The position numbers and the translations under genes are program-made. Positions 24,068 to 34,100 of a DNA stretch of 64,000 nucleotides are shown here, piece by piece. The notes beneath the pieces were generated by a model, which was not told the origin of the DNA, searched no databases, and worked only from the letters and a program-made list of their open reading frames with translations. The stretch comes from Planctomycetaceae bacterium (lineage in GTDB: Bacteria > Planctomycetota > Planctomycetia > Planctomycetales > Planctomycetaceae). Where the stretch lies: NCBI GenBank assembly GCA_021732785.1, contig JAKFUG010000023.1, forward strand, positions 62,001 to 126,000. Reading direction: 5' to 3'. Position 1 is the first letter of the stretch; each line of letters opens with the position of its first letter.

Positions 24068-24610
24068 ATGATGTTGTCTGAATTTCGTGGCTTCGACGCC
24101 GAACGCCGCTTCATGGAAGCCTGGAACGCCATCCGCATCGCGCGGCCGGTGCATTATTCCCTCTTCACATTCGGGGAATCGGAACTGCCGTATTTTCTGG
24201 TCCTCGACTCGGGGAAAATCGGCCAACCCGTCAGCATTCGCCAGGGGATGGTGAAGATCGCACGACCGCTCATCATCACACCGGACAACGCCGAGCCCGA
24301 GTTGCAGAACTTCTTCGACAGCGATGAAGAATCGGGCTTCGCACAGTATCTGTTGGCGCGGCAAGCGTCGTTCTCGCATCTCCGGTTGAACAACATGCCG
24401 CGCGGCGAACGGATTGTGAGCGACAGCGTGGAAGAAGCGGTCGACCAGTTGAATCGGCAGCTCGACGATGAGGAAGAAGACCGCGTTGCGATTCTGACCG
24501 CCCCGTTACCGCTCGCGGGAGTGGCCATCTTACGTTACGCCGCCGAGCGAGTGATGCAGAGCGCGACCGACAACATCACCGAACTGCGCGAACACGGGTT
24601 TCTGCCATAA
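24068..24610 (+). CDS. Conserved hypothetical protein
   Basis: The protein is 180 aa, starting at tandem ATGs (24068/24071). No known domain was recognised. It has a mixed alpha/beta N-terminus (RPVHYSLFTFGESELPYFLVLDSG, then GQPVSIRQGMVKIARPLIITP) and a strongly acidic middle (NQLDDEEEDR region). There is no signal peptide or transmembrane helix, so it is probably cytoplasmic. Its codon use resembles that of its neighbours. A perfect inverted repeat follows its stop within 6 bases. Confidence 0.7.
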   Translation: MMLSEFRGFDAERRFMEAWNAIRIARPVHYSLFTFGESELPYFLVLDSGKIGQPVSIRQGMVKIARPLIITPDNAEPELQNFFDSDEESGFAQYLLARQASFSHLRLNNMPRGERIVSDSVEEAVDQLNRQLDDEEEDRVAILTAPLPLAGVAILRYAAERVMQSATDNITELREHGFLP

Positions 24611-24615
24611 TTCTG

Positions 24616-24685
24616 TGAGCGGCACGGCGCTAGCCGCCGGTTCCGCCAAATCGCCAAGAACCGGCGGCTAGCGCCGTGCCGCTCA
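24616..24685. repeat. Perfect 28-bp inverted repeat, GGCGCTAGCCGCC family
   Basis: Arms 24616-24643 and 24658-24685 are exact complements with a 14-base loop; the core is GCGGCACGGCGCTAGCCGCC. It lies just after the hypothetical gene and may terminate its transcript, although no T tract follows. Confidence 0.88.
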
Positions 24686-24717
24686 TGAACAATGCCCTTC
24701 ATCTTGAGAATCCCATC

Positions 24718-25662
24718 ATGTTGCAACGCGTTTTGCTCGGTGTCATGTCCGTATTAACGATGGCCACGATGGTTCACGCCGCGGGGCCGCCGTACCGCGT
24801 GCTCGCCGCGGATAAAGGCCGCGTGGCGATTCTCGCCGCCGACGGCAAGGTGGAATGGTCCTACGACAACAAGGCCGAAGCGCACGATCTGCATCAACTC
24901 CCGAATGGCAATATTCTGCTGCCGTTGAGCGCGATCGAAATCGTCGAGATGACCCCGGCAAAGGAAGTCGTCTGGCGTTACAAAGCGGTTCCGAAAGCGG
25001 GTTACAACGGCCGCGTGGAAGTCCATGCGTTCCAGCGGCTTGCTAATGGGTTGACGATGGTCGCCGAGAGCGGCAACGGCCGTTTGGTCGAAGTCGACAA
25101 AGACAGCAAGATCGTCCACGAGATCGCCCTCCAGTTGGAACATCCGAACCCGCATCGCGACACCCGCATGGTGCGAGCGCTCGCCGAGGGGCATTATCTC
25201 GTCTGTCACGAAGCCGAAGGCCGCGTGAAGGAATACGATCACGACGGCAAGGTTGTCTGGAGTTACACGCTCGATCTCGGCGGCCGTCCGCGTGCGGATG
25301 GTCACGGCCCGGAAGGTCACGGCATCGAACTCTTCGGCGCGGTCCGTTTGCCGAGCGGGAACACGCTCATCGCCGGGGGCAACAACAACCGGGTGGTGGA
25401 AGTCACGCCCGAAGGGAAGATCGTCTGGACGCTCGATCAAAAGGAATTGCCCGGCATCACGCTCGCCTGGGTCACCACGCTGCATGCCCTCCCCAACGGC
25501 AACATCATCGTCGGCAACTGTCACGCCGGTCCCGAGAACCCGCAGCTCATGGAAGTCACGCGCGACAAGAAAGTCGTGTGGACCTTCAAGAACTTCGACA
25601 CGTTCGGCAACGGCTTGGCGTCATCGCATGTGCTCGGATTGCCCGAAGGCACGGTGCGGTAA
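24718..25662 (+). CDS. Secreted beta-propeller (PQQ-like repeat) protein
   Basis: The protein is 314 aa from the ATG at 24718. The signal peptide MLQRVLLGVMSVLTMATMVHA is followed by at least five propeller blades, each with a turn such as LPNGNILLP, LANGLTMVAE, LAEGHYLVCHE, LPSGNTLIAGG or LPNGNIIVGN, and with EVVWRY/KVVWSY/KIVWTL strands. It resembles PQQ-like repeat or arylsulfotransferase-like propellers of planctomycetes. No catalytic residue can be assigned. A carbohydrate- or metal-linked periplasmic role is plausible but unproven. Confidence 0.82.
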   Translation: MLQRVLLGVMSVLTMATMVHAAGPPYRVLAADKGRVAILAADGKVEWSYDNKAEAHDLHQLPNGNILLPLSAIEIVEMTPAKEVVWRYKAVPKAGYNGRVEVHAFQRLANGLTMVAESGNGRLVEVDKDSKIVHEIALQLEHPNPHRDTRMVRALAEGHYLVCHEAEGRVKEYDHDGKVVWSYTLDLGGRPRADGHGPEGHGIELFGAVRLPSGNTLIAGGNNNRVVEVTPEGKIVWTLDQKELPGITLAWVTTLHALPNGNIIVGNCHAGPENPQLMEVTRDKKVVWTFKNFDTFGNGLASSHVLGLPEGTVR

Positions 25663-25667
25663 TGGAG

Positions 25668-25742
25668 TGATGAGTGATGATCGATAAATGATGAGTCGGA
25701 GAATTGATTTGGCTCATCGATCATCACTCATAATTCATCATT
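25668..25742. repeat. Imperfect palindrome, GAGTGATGATCGAT family
   Basis: TGATGAGTGATGATCGAT on the left pairs imperfectly with ATCGATCATCACTCA on the right. It is AT-rich compared with the surroundings and sits directly after the propeller gene's stop. Confidence 0.65.
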
Positions 25743-25859
25743 TCACCCGGCCGACGAAGCGGGCACGATGTCCACGGCCGGCTCGACCCACGCGCGCGGG
25801 AGATTGTTGTCGCACTGTTGCAGAAACGTGCGAAACGATTTGTGCCGCTTGATGCTCAC
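25743..25859 (-). CDS. Possible 38-aa small protein or gene remnant
   Basis: A GTG at 25859 on the minus strand opens 38 codons ending at the stop at 25743. The predicted peptide contains KSFRTFLQQCDNNLPRAW and a hydrophobic VDIVPASS tail. It has protein-like composition and lies between two palindromic repeats. No homologue is recognised and no clear ribosome-binding site is seen. It could equally be the remnant of a longer gene cut by the palindrome at 25868. Confidence 0.22.
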   Translation of the reverse strand: MSIKRHKSFRTFLQQCDNNLPRAWVEPAVDIVPASSAG

Positions 25860-25867
25860 GCCTAACA

Positions 25868-25929
25868 AGCCCGAAGCGCGAGCGCCGGGTCTCTTCTTGA
25901 AATGCAACCCGGCGCTCGCGCTTCGGGCT
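25868..25929. repeat. Perfect 23-bp inverted repeat, AGCCCGAAGCGCGAGCG family
   Basis: Arms 25868-25890 and 25907-25929 are exact complements with a 16-base loop. It lies immediately downstream of the DUF1552 gene. Confidence 0.88.
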
Positions 25930-25938
25930 CGTGAATCG

Positions 25939-27279
25939 TTACGAATCGAGTTTCCCCAACCGCCCGGTGCTGTCGCCCAGCGTGTCGACACCGGCGTCCA
26001 TCCGATCGAGCAGCGACAGAAACAGATTGTTGAGCGGCGTTTCCGTCGGGTAGACAATGTGCCGTCCCGCAGAAATCGTGCTGCCGCCGCGACCGGCGAG
26101 GATGATCGGCAGGTCGTGATGCGTGTGGCGGTTGCCATCGGCGATCGCGCTGCCATAAACGATCATCGAGTTATCGAGCAGCGTCCTTTCGCCTTCCTTT
26201 GTCTCGTCGAGCTTCTCCAGGAAGTGAGCGAATTCTTCCATGAAGAACAGATCGATCTTTTTCAGCGACGCGATCCAGTCCTCTTTCTTCTGGTGATGCG
26301 ACAGGTGGTGATGCCCGTCGTTCACGCCGATGTCGGGGTAACTGCGGTTGCTCCCCTCGTTGGCGAGCATGTAGGTGGCCACACGGGTGCAGTCGGTCTG
26401 GAACGCCACTGCGAGGAGATCGTACATCAGCCGGATGTGCTCCCGCAGCTCTTTCGGAATGCCGTCGGGTTGCGCCATGTTCGGCTTCGGGCGGGTTGCG
26501 GCCTCGGCTTGAGAGCGCACGATCCGCTGCTCGATCTCATTCACGCTGGTGAAATACTCGTCGAGCTTCCGCCGATCGGTTTGCCCGAGCTTCTTGTTGA
26601 GTTTCGCGGCGTCGTCGGCCACGAGATCGAGCACGCTCTTCCGCATCGCTTCGCGCTTTGCGCGATCGGCCTCGGCCTGCTGATCGCCAAAGAGTCGCGT
26701 GAAGACCGCCTTCGGGTTGATCTCTTTCGCCATCGGGGTCGATGCCGTCTTCCACGAAATGCTGTTCGAGTAAGCACAGCTATAACCGGAATCGCACTGA
26801 CCGGCGCTGCGGCCCCCTTCGGTCCCGACTTCCAAAGACGGCAGCGGCGTGGCTTTGCCGATCTTCTCGGCGGCCACCTGATCGACCGACATGCCGACCT
26901 TGATATCGGTCCCGCCGGTCTTGACAGGATGCGCCCCAGTGAGGAATGCCGCCGCCGAACGGGCATGGTCGCCGGGACCGTCCCCTTTCGCGCGGGCATT
27001 GTCCTGCATCAAGCCGGACAGCACGCAGAGCTTGCTCTTCACGCTGGCGAGCGGTGCCAAAGTCGGCGTCAATGCGAAGTCGGCCCCTTCACCGGACGGC
27101 GTCCAGTCGGGCATGATCGCCCCGTTGGGAAAGTAGATGCACAGCAACCGCTTCGGCGTCGCCCCCCCCGCGGCCCACGCCTTCGCCGGGAGCATCGCCT
27201 CGAGCAACGGCAACGCCATCGCCGCCCCGACACCCCGCAAAAACGTCCGCCGCTGCAAAGTCCACCCGCTCATGGCCAA
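25939..27279 (-). CDS. DUF1552 domain protein, Tat-exported
   Basis: The protein is 446 aa; the start at 27279 or the ATG at 27273 are equally possible. The N-terminus carries a twin-arginine signal (LQRRTFLRGVGAAMALPLLEAML, cut near AWA). DUF1552 features include RLLCIYFPNGAIMPDW, DHARSAAAFLTGAHP, the Cys-containing GQCDSGYSCAYSNSISW and MIVYGSAIADGNRHTHHDLP, the last reminiscent of alkaline-phosphatase-like DUF1501 proteins. In planctomycetes DUF1552 proteins are usually next to a large cytochrome protein (DUF1587/1592/1588/1585/1595); that partner is absent here. The reaction is unknown. Confidence 0.87.
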   Translation of the reverse strand: MAMSGWTLQRRTFLRGVGAAMALPLLEAMLPAKAWAAGGATPKRLLCIYFPNGAIMPDWTPSGEGADFALTPTLAPLASVKSKLCVLSGLMQDNARAKGDGPGDHARSAAAFLTGAHPVKTGGTDIKVGMSVDQVAAEKIGKATPLPSLEVGTEGGRSAGQCDSGYSCAYSNSISWKTASTPMAKEINPKAVFTRLFGDQQAEADRAKREAMRKSVLDLVADDAAKLNKKLGQTDRRKLDEYFTSVNEIEQRIVRSQAEAATRPKPNMAQPDGIPKELREHIRLMYDLLAVAFQTDCTRVATYMLANEGSNRSYPDIGVNDGHHHLSHHQKKEDWIASLKKIDLFFMEEFAHFLEKLDETKEGERTLLDNSMIVYGSAIADGNRHTHHDLPIILAGRGGSTISAGRHIVYPTETPLNNLFLSLLDRMDAGVDTLGDSTGRLGKLDS

Positions 27280-27718
27280 TCCTCAAACTCATGCCGACAG
27301 ATCGCGCACCGTCAATGTATTCTAGTCGGCGAAAGCGACCACCGCCATCACTTTCGCTGGGGGATTTCCGAGTGACCGTCACCCGTTACGATGCGTGGCC
27401 TCTGACGGGTGCCTATTCTGATTTGCCGTTGGCTCCGCCAGTGCTGCCTTTTCCTCCACCCGGGAAGATACTGGCAGAGCCAATGGCAGACAGCGAAACG
27501 GTGGGCTGTAGGAAATGAAAGTGGCTGCCGTATCGACCGCTCTGGTGCGTCTTGTTACAGTCGGCGACTTGCCCCACTCTGGTTTTCGCCGCTCAGCCGC
27601 TGCCAACGGTTCGGAATGACGTCCGGTGACGGCCCAAACCTCCATGATTCCGTAATGCGACTGCAAGCCGAAACGTGGCCGCGTTCGCCGTGAAGAATCT
27701 GCAAGGACGCATGTTTTC
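27280..27718. other. Divergent intergenic region
   Basis: About 440 bases between the DUF1552 and glycosyltransferase genes. It contains the diverged palindrome at 27423-27490; the rest shows no gene or terminator. Small open frames overlap on both strands and look like chance. Confidence 0.5.
27423..27490. repeat. Dispersed palindromic repeat, CCACTGGCTC family (diverged copy)
   Basis: TTGCCGTTGGCTCCGCCAGTG (in two parts, 27423-27443) and TACTGGCAGAGCCAATGGCA (27469-27488) form inverted arms related to the elements at 6457, 11563 and 53346 but with several substitutions, some compensated. Confidence 0.7.
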
Positions 27719-29509
27719 ATGACGACTTCGCTTCGCGACCAGGCGATTCTGATCGCCCTTTGCCTGATGGTGTTCCTCCCCAATCTGGGTGTCACGCATT
27801 TGTGGGAGGAGGACGAGGCGTACTTCGGCCGAACCGCGCAGGAAATGATGCACCGGCACAACCTGGTGGTGCCCTACTTCAATGGCGAAATCTCGCTCCA
27901 CAAACCGGCGCTGATGTATTGGGTGATGATCGCCGGGTTTCAACTTTTCGGCGAGAACGAGTTCGCGGCCCGGTTTGGTTCGACGCTGTTCGGCATCGGC
28001 AGCGTGTTGCTCACGTACCATTTGGGAGGCCGCTTGTTTTCGCCGCGCGCCGGTTTCTGGAGCGGGTTGGCGCTCGCGACGTGCCTGCACTTCAGCATCG
28101 TTTCCCGGTCGGCGCTGGCCGATCCGGAGCTGATTTTTTTCTGCACGATCCCGCTGCTGATTTTCGTGTGGGGCACGCGGTTGTCGCGCTCGAAGGCGGC
28201 GATGCTGCCGGTGGATGCCGCGCATCCGGTGCGGGGAAATGAACTCTCGTGGGCGGGGTGGGCCGGTGCGTATGCGGCGATGGGAGCCGCCGTGCTGACC
28301 AAGGGTCCGGTCGGTTTCTTATTGCCGATCGCGTCGATGGGGCTGTTTCTGCTGCTGAGTCAGGCGGGCGAACTTGGCGACGCGCCGGCGTCATGGGTCG
28401 GGCGTTTCGGGCGTTGGTTCCTCCGACTGGTTCACCCGGTCACTTTTGTGCGGACGGTGTGGTCGATGCGTCCGTTGACCGGTTTGCTGATGCTGGCGCT
28501 GGTGGCCCTGCCGTGGTACGCCGCCGTTGGTTATCAGACGAACGGAGAGTGGCCGCGCGGTTTCCTGCTGGTGCATAACGTGGGCCGGTTCGCGAGCCGG
28601 TTCGAGAGTCACGGCGGCGGACCGCTGTTTTACATCGTGGCGATCTGCATCGGGACGTTCCCGTGGAGTATCTGGCACTCTCAAAGCCTGTACCGGGCAT
28701 GGACGGGAATTCAACCCGGCAGTCTCGATCGTCCGGCTTATCAGTTACTGCTGGCGTGGATTGGGATCTGGATCGCCGCCTTCACTTTGGCGGGGACGAA
28801 GCTGCCGCATTACGTGCTGCCCGCCTATCCGGCCCTGGCATTGTTGTTCGGGGCGTTTGTGGAGGGCTGGGTGTCGCGCAGTGCGGAAACGAATCGACGG
28901 TGGCTGCAGGCCTCGTGGGGGATTCTCTGCGTCGTCGGGGTGGGCATTCTGATCGTAATGCCGCTGGTGGCCCAACGGTACGCGCCGGGAGAAGAAGTCC
29001 TCGGCCTGATCGGGCTGCTTCCGTTGTGCGGGGGATTGTGGGGCTACTGGGCGACGGAGAACGAACGGCGACATCAGGCCGCGATGATTCTCAGCGGCGT
29101 GGCAGTGCTCTTTCCACTGGCGGTGATGGCATGGGGGGCGGTGCGCATCGATCGTCATCAGAAGAGCCACGTCGTCGCCGGTTGGTTACAGGAACTCGCA
29201 CCGGGGGCACAACCGCGATTGGCAACCATGGGCTGCTTTGAAGCCAGCCTGGCGTACTACTGCGACAACACGATCCGCAAAGTGAGCGACAGCGACGTGG
29301 CGGAACTCTTCGCTCCCGGAATGACGAACGCCTTCCTGATCACCACCGATCGGCGACTGGCCAAATCGCCACAGCCCCTTCCCGCGGGCGTGGTCGTGCT
29401 GCGGGAAACCCCCCGCTTCCTCCGGCCCGAGATGCTGCTCCTCATCGGCCGGCCAGCGCCTTTCGAACCCGGACCTTCTCCCCGCCCCAGACCACCCATC
29501 GAGCCGTAG
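27719..29509 (+). CDS. Glycosyltransferase family 39 membrane protein (ArnT/PMT-like)
   Basis: The protein is 596 aa with about ten or more transmembrane segments. The first periplasmic loop has the acidic catalytic motif WEEDEAYFGRTAQEM and the following LHKPALMYWV, as in the ArnT/PMT family, which uses polyprenyl-phosphate sugars. ALADPELIFF and the AVLTKGPVGF helix-loop also fit. The last 110 residues are a soluble periplasmic part. It should attach a sugar to a lipid, protein or polysaccharide on the outer face of the inner membrane. The asparagine synthase gene follows after 42 bases. Confidence 0.88.
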   Translation: MTTSLRDQAILIALCLMVFLPNLGVTHLWEEDEAYFGRTAQEMMHRHNLVVPYFNGEISLHKPALMYWVMIAGFQLFGENEFAARFGSTLFGIGSVLLTYHLGGRLFSPRAGFWSGLALATCLHFSIVSRSALADPELIFFCTIPLLIFVWGTRLSRSKAAMLPVDAAHPVRGNELSWAGWAGAYAAMGAAVLTKGPVGFLLPIASMGLFLLLSQAGELGDAPASWVGRFGRWFLRLVHPVTFVRTVWSMRPLTGLLMLALVALPWYAAVGYQTNGEWPRGFLLVHNVGRFASRFESHGGGPLFYIVAICIGTFPWSIWHSQSLYRAWTGIQPGSLDRPAYQLLLAWIGIWIAAFTLAGTKLPHYVLPAYPALALLFGAFVEGWVSRSAETNRRWLQASWGILCVVGVGILIVMPLVAQRYAPGEEVLGLIGLLPLCGGLWGYWATENERRHQAAMILSGVAVLFPLAVMAWGAVRIDRHQKSHVVAGWLQELAPGAQPRLATMGCFEASLAYYCDNTIRKVSDSDVAELFAPGMTNAFLITTDRRLAKSPQPLPAGVVVLRETPRFLRPEMLLLIGRPAPFEPGPSPRPRPPIEP

Positions 29510-29551
29510 TCCCCTCTCCGTTCTGCCGCGTTTTCTTTTTCAGGCCAGACC

Positions 29552-31462
29552 ATGTGCGGACTCGCGGGGTTTGTCGGCAACCCGGATCCGGCAGTGCTGG
29601 AACGCATGCGCGATGCGCTTGCGCACCGCGGTCCCGATGACGCCGGGAGCTATCAGGACGGCCGCGTCGCGCTCGGACACCGCCGACTGTCGATTCTCGA
29701 TCTCGGCGGCGGCCGTCAACCCATGGCCAGCGCCGATGGCAATCTCGTCGTCGTCTTCAACGGAGAAATCTACAACCACCCCGTTCTGAAACGCGAACTG
29801 GAAGCCGCCGGGCGAACGTATCGCACGCGGTCCGATACCGAAACCATTCTCCACGCTTATGAAGTCTTCGGGACGCAATGCGTCGAGCATTTCGACGGCA
29901 TGTTCGCCTTCGTGCTGTACGACCGTCGGCAGCGGTTGCTCTTCGGAGCACGCGACCGATTCGGTGAGAAACCGCTGTATTACACGGCCCAGGCGTTTGG
30001 TGACGTCGAATTCGCCTTCGGTTCCGAGTTGAAAGCGTTGCGACAACACCCGGCGATCCATTCCCGTCGCGCGGTGTCGGAAACGGCGCTGACCTCATAT
30101 CTGCTGCACGACTATGTGCGGGGACCACAGAGCATCGACGTCGGAATCCGTCGCCTGGAACCCGGTTGTGCGTTTGCGTACGGACTTGCTGGATCGTCAG
30201 CGCCGGGTTTGAAGCACTGGCGGTATTGGCAGCCGGAAATCGGCAATCGAACCCATTCCGCGGGGGAACAACCCGCCGCGAAGTCATCAGCAACCCAGCT
30301 TCTGCAGCGGCTCTCCGCAGCGGTGGAAGAGCGGCTGATGTCCGATGTACCGGTCGGCGTGCTGCTGTCGGGCGGACTCGATTCGTCCGCGATTGTGGCA
30401 TTGTTGCACCGCGCCGGGCACACCGGTTTCAAGACTTTTTCCATCGGGTTTCGCGACGCCAGTTTCGACGAGTCCCCCTACGCCGCCGCGGTCGCCCGGC
30501 AATTTGGGACCGAGCACATCGCGCGGGTCTTCGAGGCCCGCGACCTGGTGGAACAGATTCCGTTTGTGGCGGCGCGGCTCGACGAACCGTTCGCCGACCC
30601 CTCAATCCTGCCGACGTCCATGCTTTGCCAACTCGCCGCCGAGCATGTGAAAGTCGTGCTCGGCGGTGACGGGGCCGACGAGTTGTTTGCGGGTTACGAC
30701 CCTTTTCACGCCCTGACGGCCGCGCGGTGGTACAGCCGCCTGGTGCCGCGGTTTCTGCACGATGCGTGCGTCGTTCCGCTGGTCCGCTGGTTGCCGGATT
30801 CGGACAAGAATATGTCGCTGGCCTTCAAAGCCGCCCGGTTTCTCCGCGGTGCCTGCGCACCTCAGGAACAACGGATGGCGTTGTGGATGGGGCCATTCAA
30901 CCCCACGGGATTGCGGCGTTTGCTGCCGGAGGTAGCACCGGCCGTACTCCCCGAGGCCCCGCCGATAACCGGGCCGTCTCCTTGCGACATCGATCGCGCC
31001 CTGGAGTTCTTTCAGCGCGTCTACCTGCCGGACGACATTCTCGTCAAAATCGACCGGGCGAGCATGCTGCACTCGCTGGAGATTCGCGCCCCGTATTTGG
31101 ACCGCGAACTCGTCGAATTCGTCAACCGGCTGCCGGGGAATCTCAAGTATCGCTTCGGTTCAACGAAGTTCCTGCTGAAGCAGGCCGTTCTGGAAAGCCG
31201 ACTGCTGCCTCCGTCGGTCGTGTCACGCAAGAAGAAAGGTTTTGGGATTCCCGTGGCGCGCTGGCTCCGCGTCGAATTGCACGACTACTTCCGCCAGGTC
31301 CTCATTGAAAATTGGCCGCACGAATTGGCGATGTTCGATCGCATGGAAATCCAACGCCTCTGGGACGCCCACCAGCGCCGATCGGCTAATCACTACAAGG
31401 AACTGTGGGCCCTCTTCATGCTCGCCCAATGGGCCACGCACCGGCTCGATCGCACCCCGTAA
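29552..31462 (+). CDS. asnB: Asparagine synthase (glutamine-hydrolysing)
   Basis: The protein is 636 aa. Cys2 (MCGLAGF) is the glutaminase nucleophile, with HRGPDD, FNGEIYN and SDTE of the class II amidotransferase domain (1-190). The synthetase domain has the ATP pyrophosphatase loop SGGLDSSA at 273-280, GGDGADELFAGY and the KKGFGIPVA segment. It makes asparagine from aspartate, or an amidated surface-sugar derivative as many planctomycete paralogues near glycosyltransferases are thought to do. The preceding GT39 gene supports the second possibility. Confidence 0.92.
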   Translation: MCGLAGFVGNPDPAVLERMRDALAHRGPDDAGSYQDGRVALGHRRLSILDLGGGRQPMASADGNLVVVFNGEIYNHPVLKRELEAAGRTYRTRSDTETILHAYEVFGTQCVEHFDGMFAFVLYDRRQRLLFGARDRFGEKPLYYTAQAFGDVEFAFGSELKALRQHPAIHSRRAVSETALTSYLLHDYVRGPQSIDVGIRRLEPGCAFAYGLAGSSAPGLKHWRYWQPEIGNRTHSAGEQPAAKSSATQLLQRLSAAVEERLMSDVPVGVLLSGGLDSSAIVALLHRAGHTGFKTFSIGFRDASFDESPYAAAVARQFGTEHIARVFEARDLVEQIPFVAARLDEPFADPSILPTSMLCQLAAEHVKVVLGGDGADELFAGYDPFHALTAARWYSRLVPRFLHDACVVPLVRWLPDSDKNMSLAFKAARFLRGACAPQEQRMALWMGPFNPTGLRRLLPEVAPAVLPEAPPITGPSPCDIDRALEFFQRVYLPDDILVKIDRASMLHSLEIRAPYLDRELVEFVNRLPGNLKYRFGSTKFLLKQAVLESRLLPPSVVSRKKKGFGIPVARWLRVELHDYFRQVLIENWPHELAMFDRMEIQRLWDAHQRRSANHYKELWALFMLAQWATHRLDRTP

Positions 31463-31477
31463 GACGGTGGCAACCTG

Positions 31478-31638
31478 GCCCCGACGGGTCGGCCCGGATC
31501 GGCACCGTCCGCTATCCGCGACTCGTTCCGAAAGATGATGCGGCCGCCACCGTCTTCGCCGCGTACGGCTGAGAGCCGACCCTCAGCGATGACGAGTTAC
31601 TGGCGAAGTTGCTGGAGTTAAACCTGGCATCGGCGTGA
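31478..31638 (+). pseudogene. Decayed 3' end of a class I DNA methyltransferase gene
   Basis: In the frame that starts at 31441, the segment reads VRYPRLVPKDD, then VFAAYG, a TGA at 31570-31572, then EPTLSDDELLAKLLELNL and a stop at 31636. The pattern AYGW-x2-LSDDE-x-L-x-x-LL-x-LN is typical of the end of type IIG/Eco57I-like DNA methyltransferases, and the TGA stands where the family has Trp (TGG). Only the last 40-50 codons remain, and the 5' part is missing, so this is a remnant of a lost restriction-modification gene. The identification rests on motif memory, not on an alignment. Confidence 0.45.
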
Positions 31639-31649
31639 TCCACCTCCGG

Positions 31650-31771
31650 TCCCCTCGCCCCCGTCCGCGGGGGAGAGGGTGAGGGGGGTATTGACGAGCG
31701 CGTGTGGAAACGCACGGCCCCCTCATCCGGCCTATCGGCCACCTTCTCCCCCGCGGACGGGGGAGAAGGGA
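31650..31771. repeat. GC-rich palindromic pair, CTCCCCCGCGGACGGGGGAG family
   Basis: Two self-complementary units (about 31651-31679 and 31743-31770) built on CCCCCGTCCGCGGGGG are arranged as inverted copies, with an unrelated GAGCGCGTGTGGAAACGC stretch between them. Confidence 0.75.
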
Positions 31772-31963
31772 CTACGATGCACGCCAATCGAGCGAATCCG
31801 ATGTGGACACTCCTTTGGTTGACGGCCGTCGCTCGCGCTCCGGTCTGGGACCGTATGGAGATGTTGTCGTCATCATGCGGGTTGGTCCTCGGTCCGCGGG
31901 CGGGGTATGCTGGACGGGACGATCATTCCGGTTTCGTGGTCCTTTTCCCCCCGAGCGAGCAAG

Positions 31964-33388
<1,425 letters not shown>

Positions 33389-33413
33389 GGCATGTTGCTC
33401 AGGAGTTCTCGTA

Positions 33414-34094
33414 ATGACCGCGACAACAACACTTCCAACGATCCCCGTCGCGACCGGGTTGCAGAGCGATGGCGACCGGATTGTGCTGCGCGACATCAGT
33501 TGGGAGCGATACACTCAGCTTCGTGATGATCCTGCGCAAATGAGAATCAGGATGACCTTTCACAATGGGGTGCTGGAACTCCTGTCACCATCGGGACCGC
33601 ACGAACGAATCAAGCGACTGATTGAAGGGCTGGTGACAGCGTGGTGTGAGGCTCAGGAAATCGCGGTGGCGAGCTTTGGGAGTACGACCTGCCGTTCCGA
33701 ACCGAAGAAATCCGGGCTCGAGCCGGACACCTGTTTTTATATTGAGAACGAGCCACGGGTGCGGAACCACGAAGACCTCGACTTACAGTTTGATCCTCCT
33801 CCAGATCTGTCGATTGAAATCGATATTAGCGCGTCATCGCTCGGTCGCTTGCCCGTGTATCTGGGATTGCGCGTTCCCGAAGTCTGGCGGACAAATGGTG
33901 TGTGGCTGAAAATTTATTGCCTGGCTAATCACGGGTACGAAGCCGTTTCGGCCAGTCTTGCGCTTCCTGGTTTTCAACCCGAGAAACTTCTGGAATTCCT
34001 CGCGCGTCGCACTGAAATTGACGAAATCACGCTCATTCGCGAATTCCGCACTTGGGCCGCCACGCAGAAACCGTCCTCTGGATCGGATGCGTAA
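33414..34094 (+). CDS. Uma2 family (DUF820) putative PD-(D/E)XK nuclease, copy 2
   Basis: The protein is 226 aa. The core includes the RMTFHNGVLELLSP strand, GLEPDTCFYIENEP and PPDLSIEIDISASS (the catalytic Asp and Glu), then PVYLGLRVPEVWR, where a Tyr-Leu replaces the Lys-containing YA-x-LGVPEVW of many members. It is distantly related to the copy at 23247. It starts 25 bases after fumC and ends 6 bases before the DUF58 gene, so it may be co-transcribed with one of them by accident of spacing. Confidence 0.82.
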   Translation: MTATTTLPTIPVATGLQSDGDRIVLRDISWERYTQLRDDPAQMRIRMTFHNGVLELLSPSGPHERIKRLIEGLVTAWCEAQEIAVASFGSTTCRSEPKKSGLEPDTCFYIENEPRVRNHEDLDLQFDPPPDLSIEIDISASSLGRLPVYLGLRVPEVWRTNGVWLKIYCLANHGYEAVSASLALPGFQPEKLLEFLARRTEIDEITLIREFRTWAATQKPSSGSDA

Positions 34095-34100
34095 CACGCC

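Larger units (their letters stand above)
31463..31963. other. Intergenic region with a gene remnant and GC-rich palindromes
   Basis: About 500 bases between asparagine synthase and fumarase. The first 176 bases hold a decayed methyltransferase tail (listed separately), the middle holds a GC-rich palindromic pair at 31650-31771, and the last 190 bases hold no gene that I can recognise. Confidence 0.6.
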
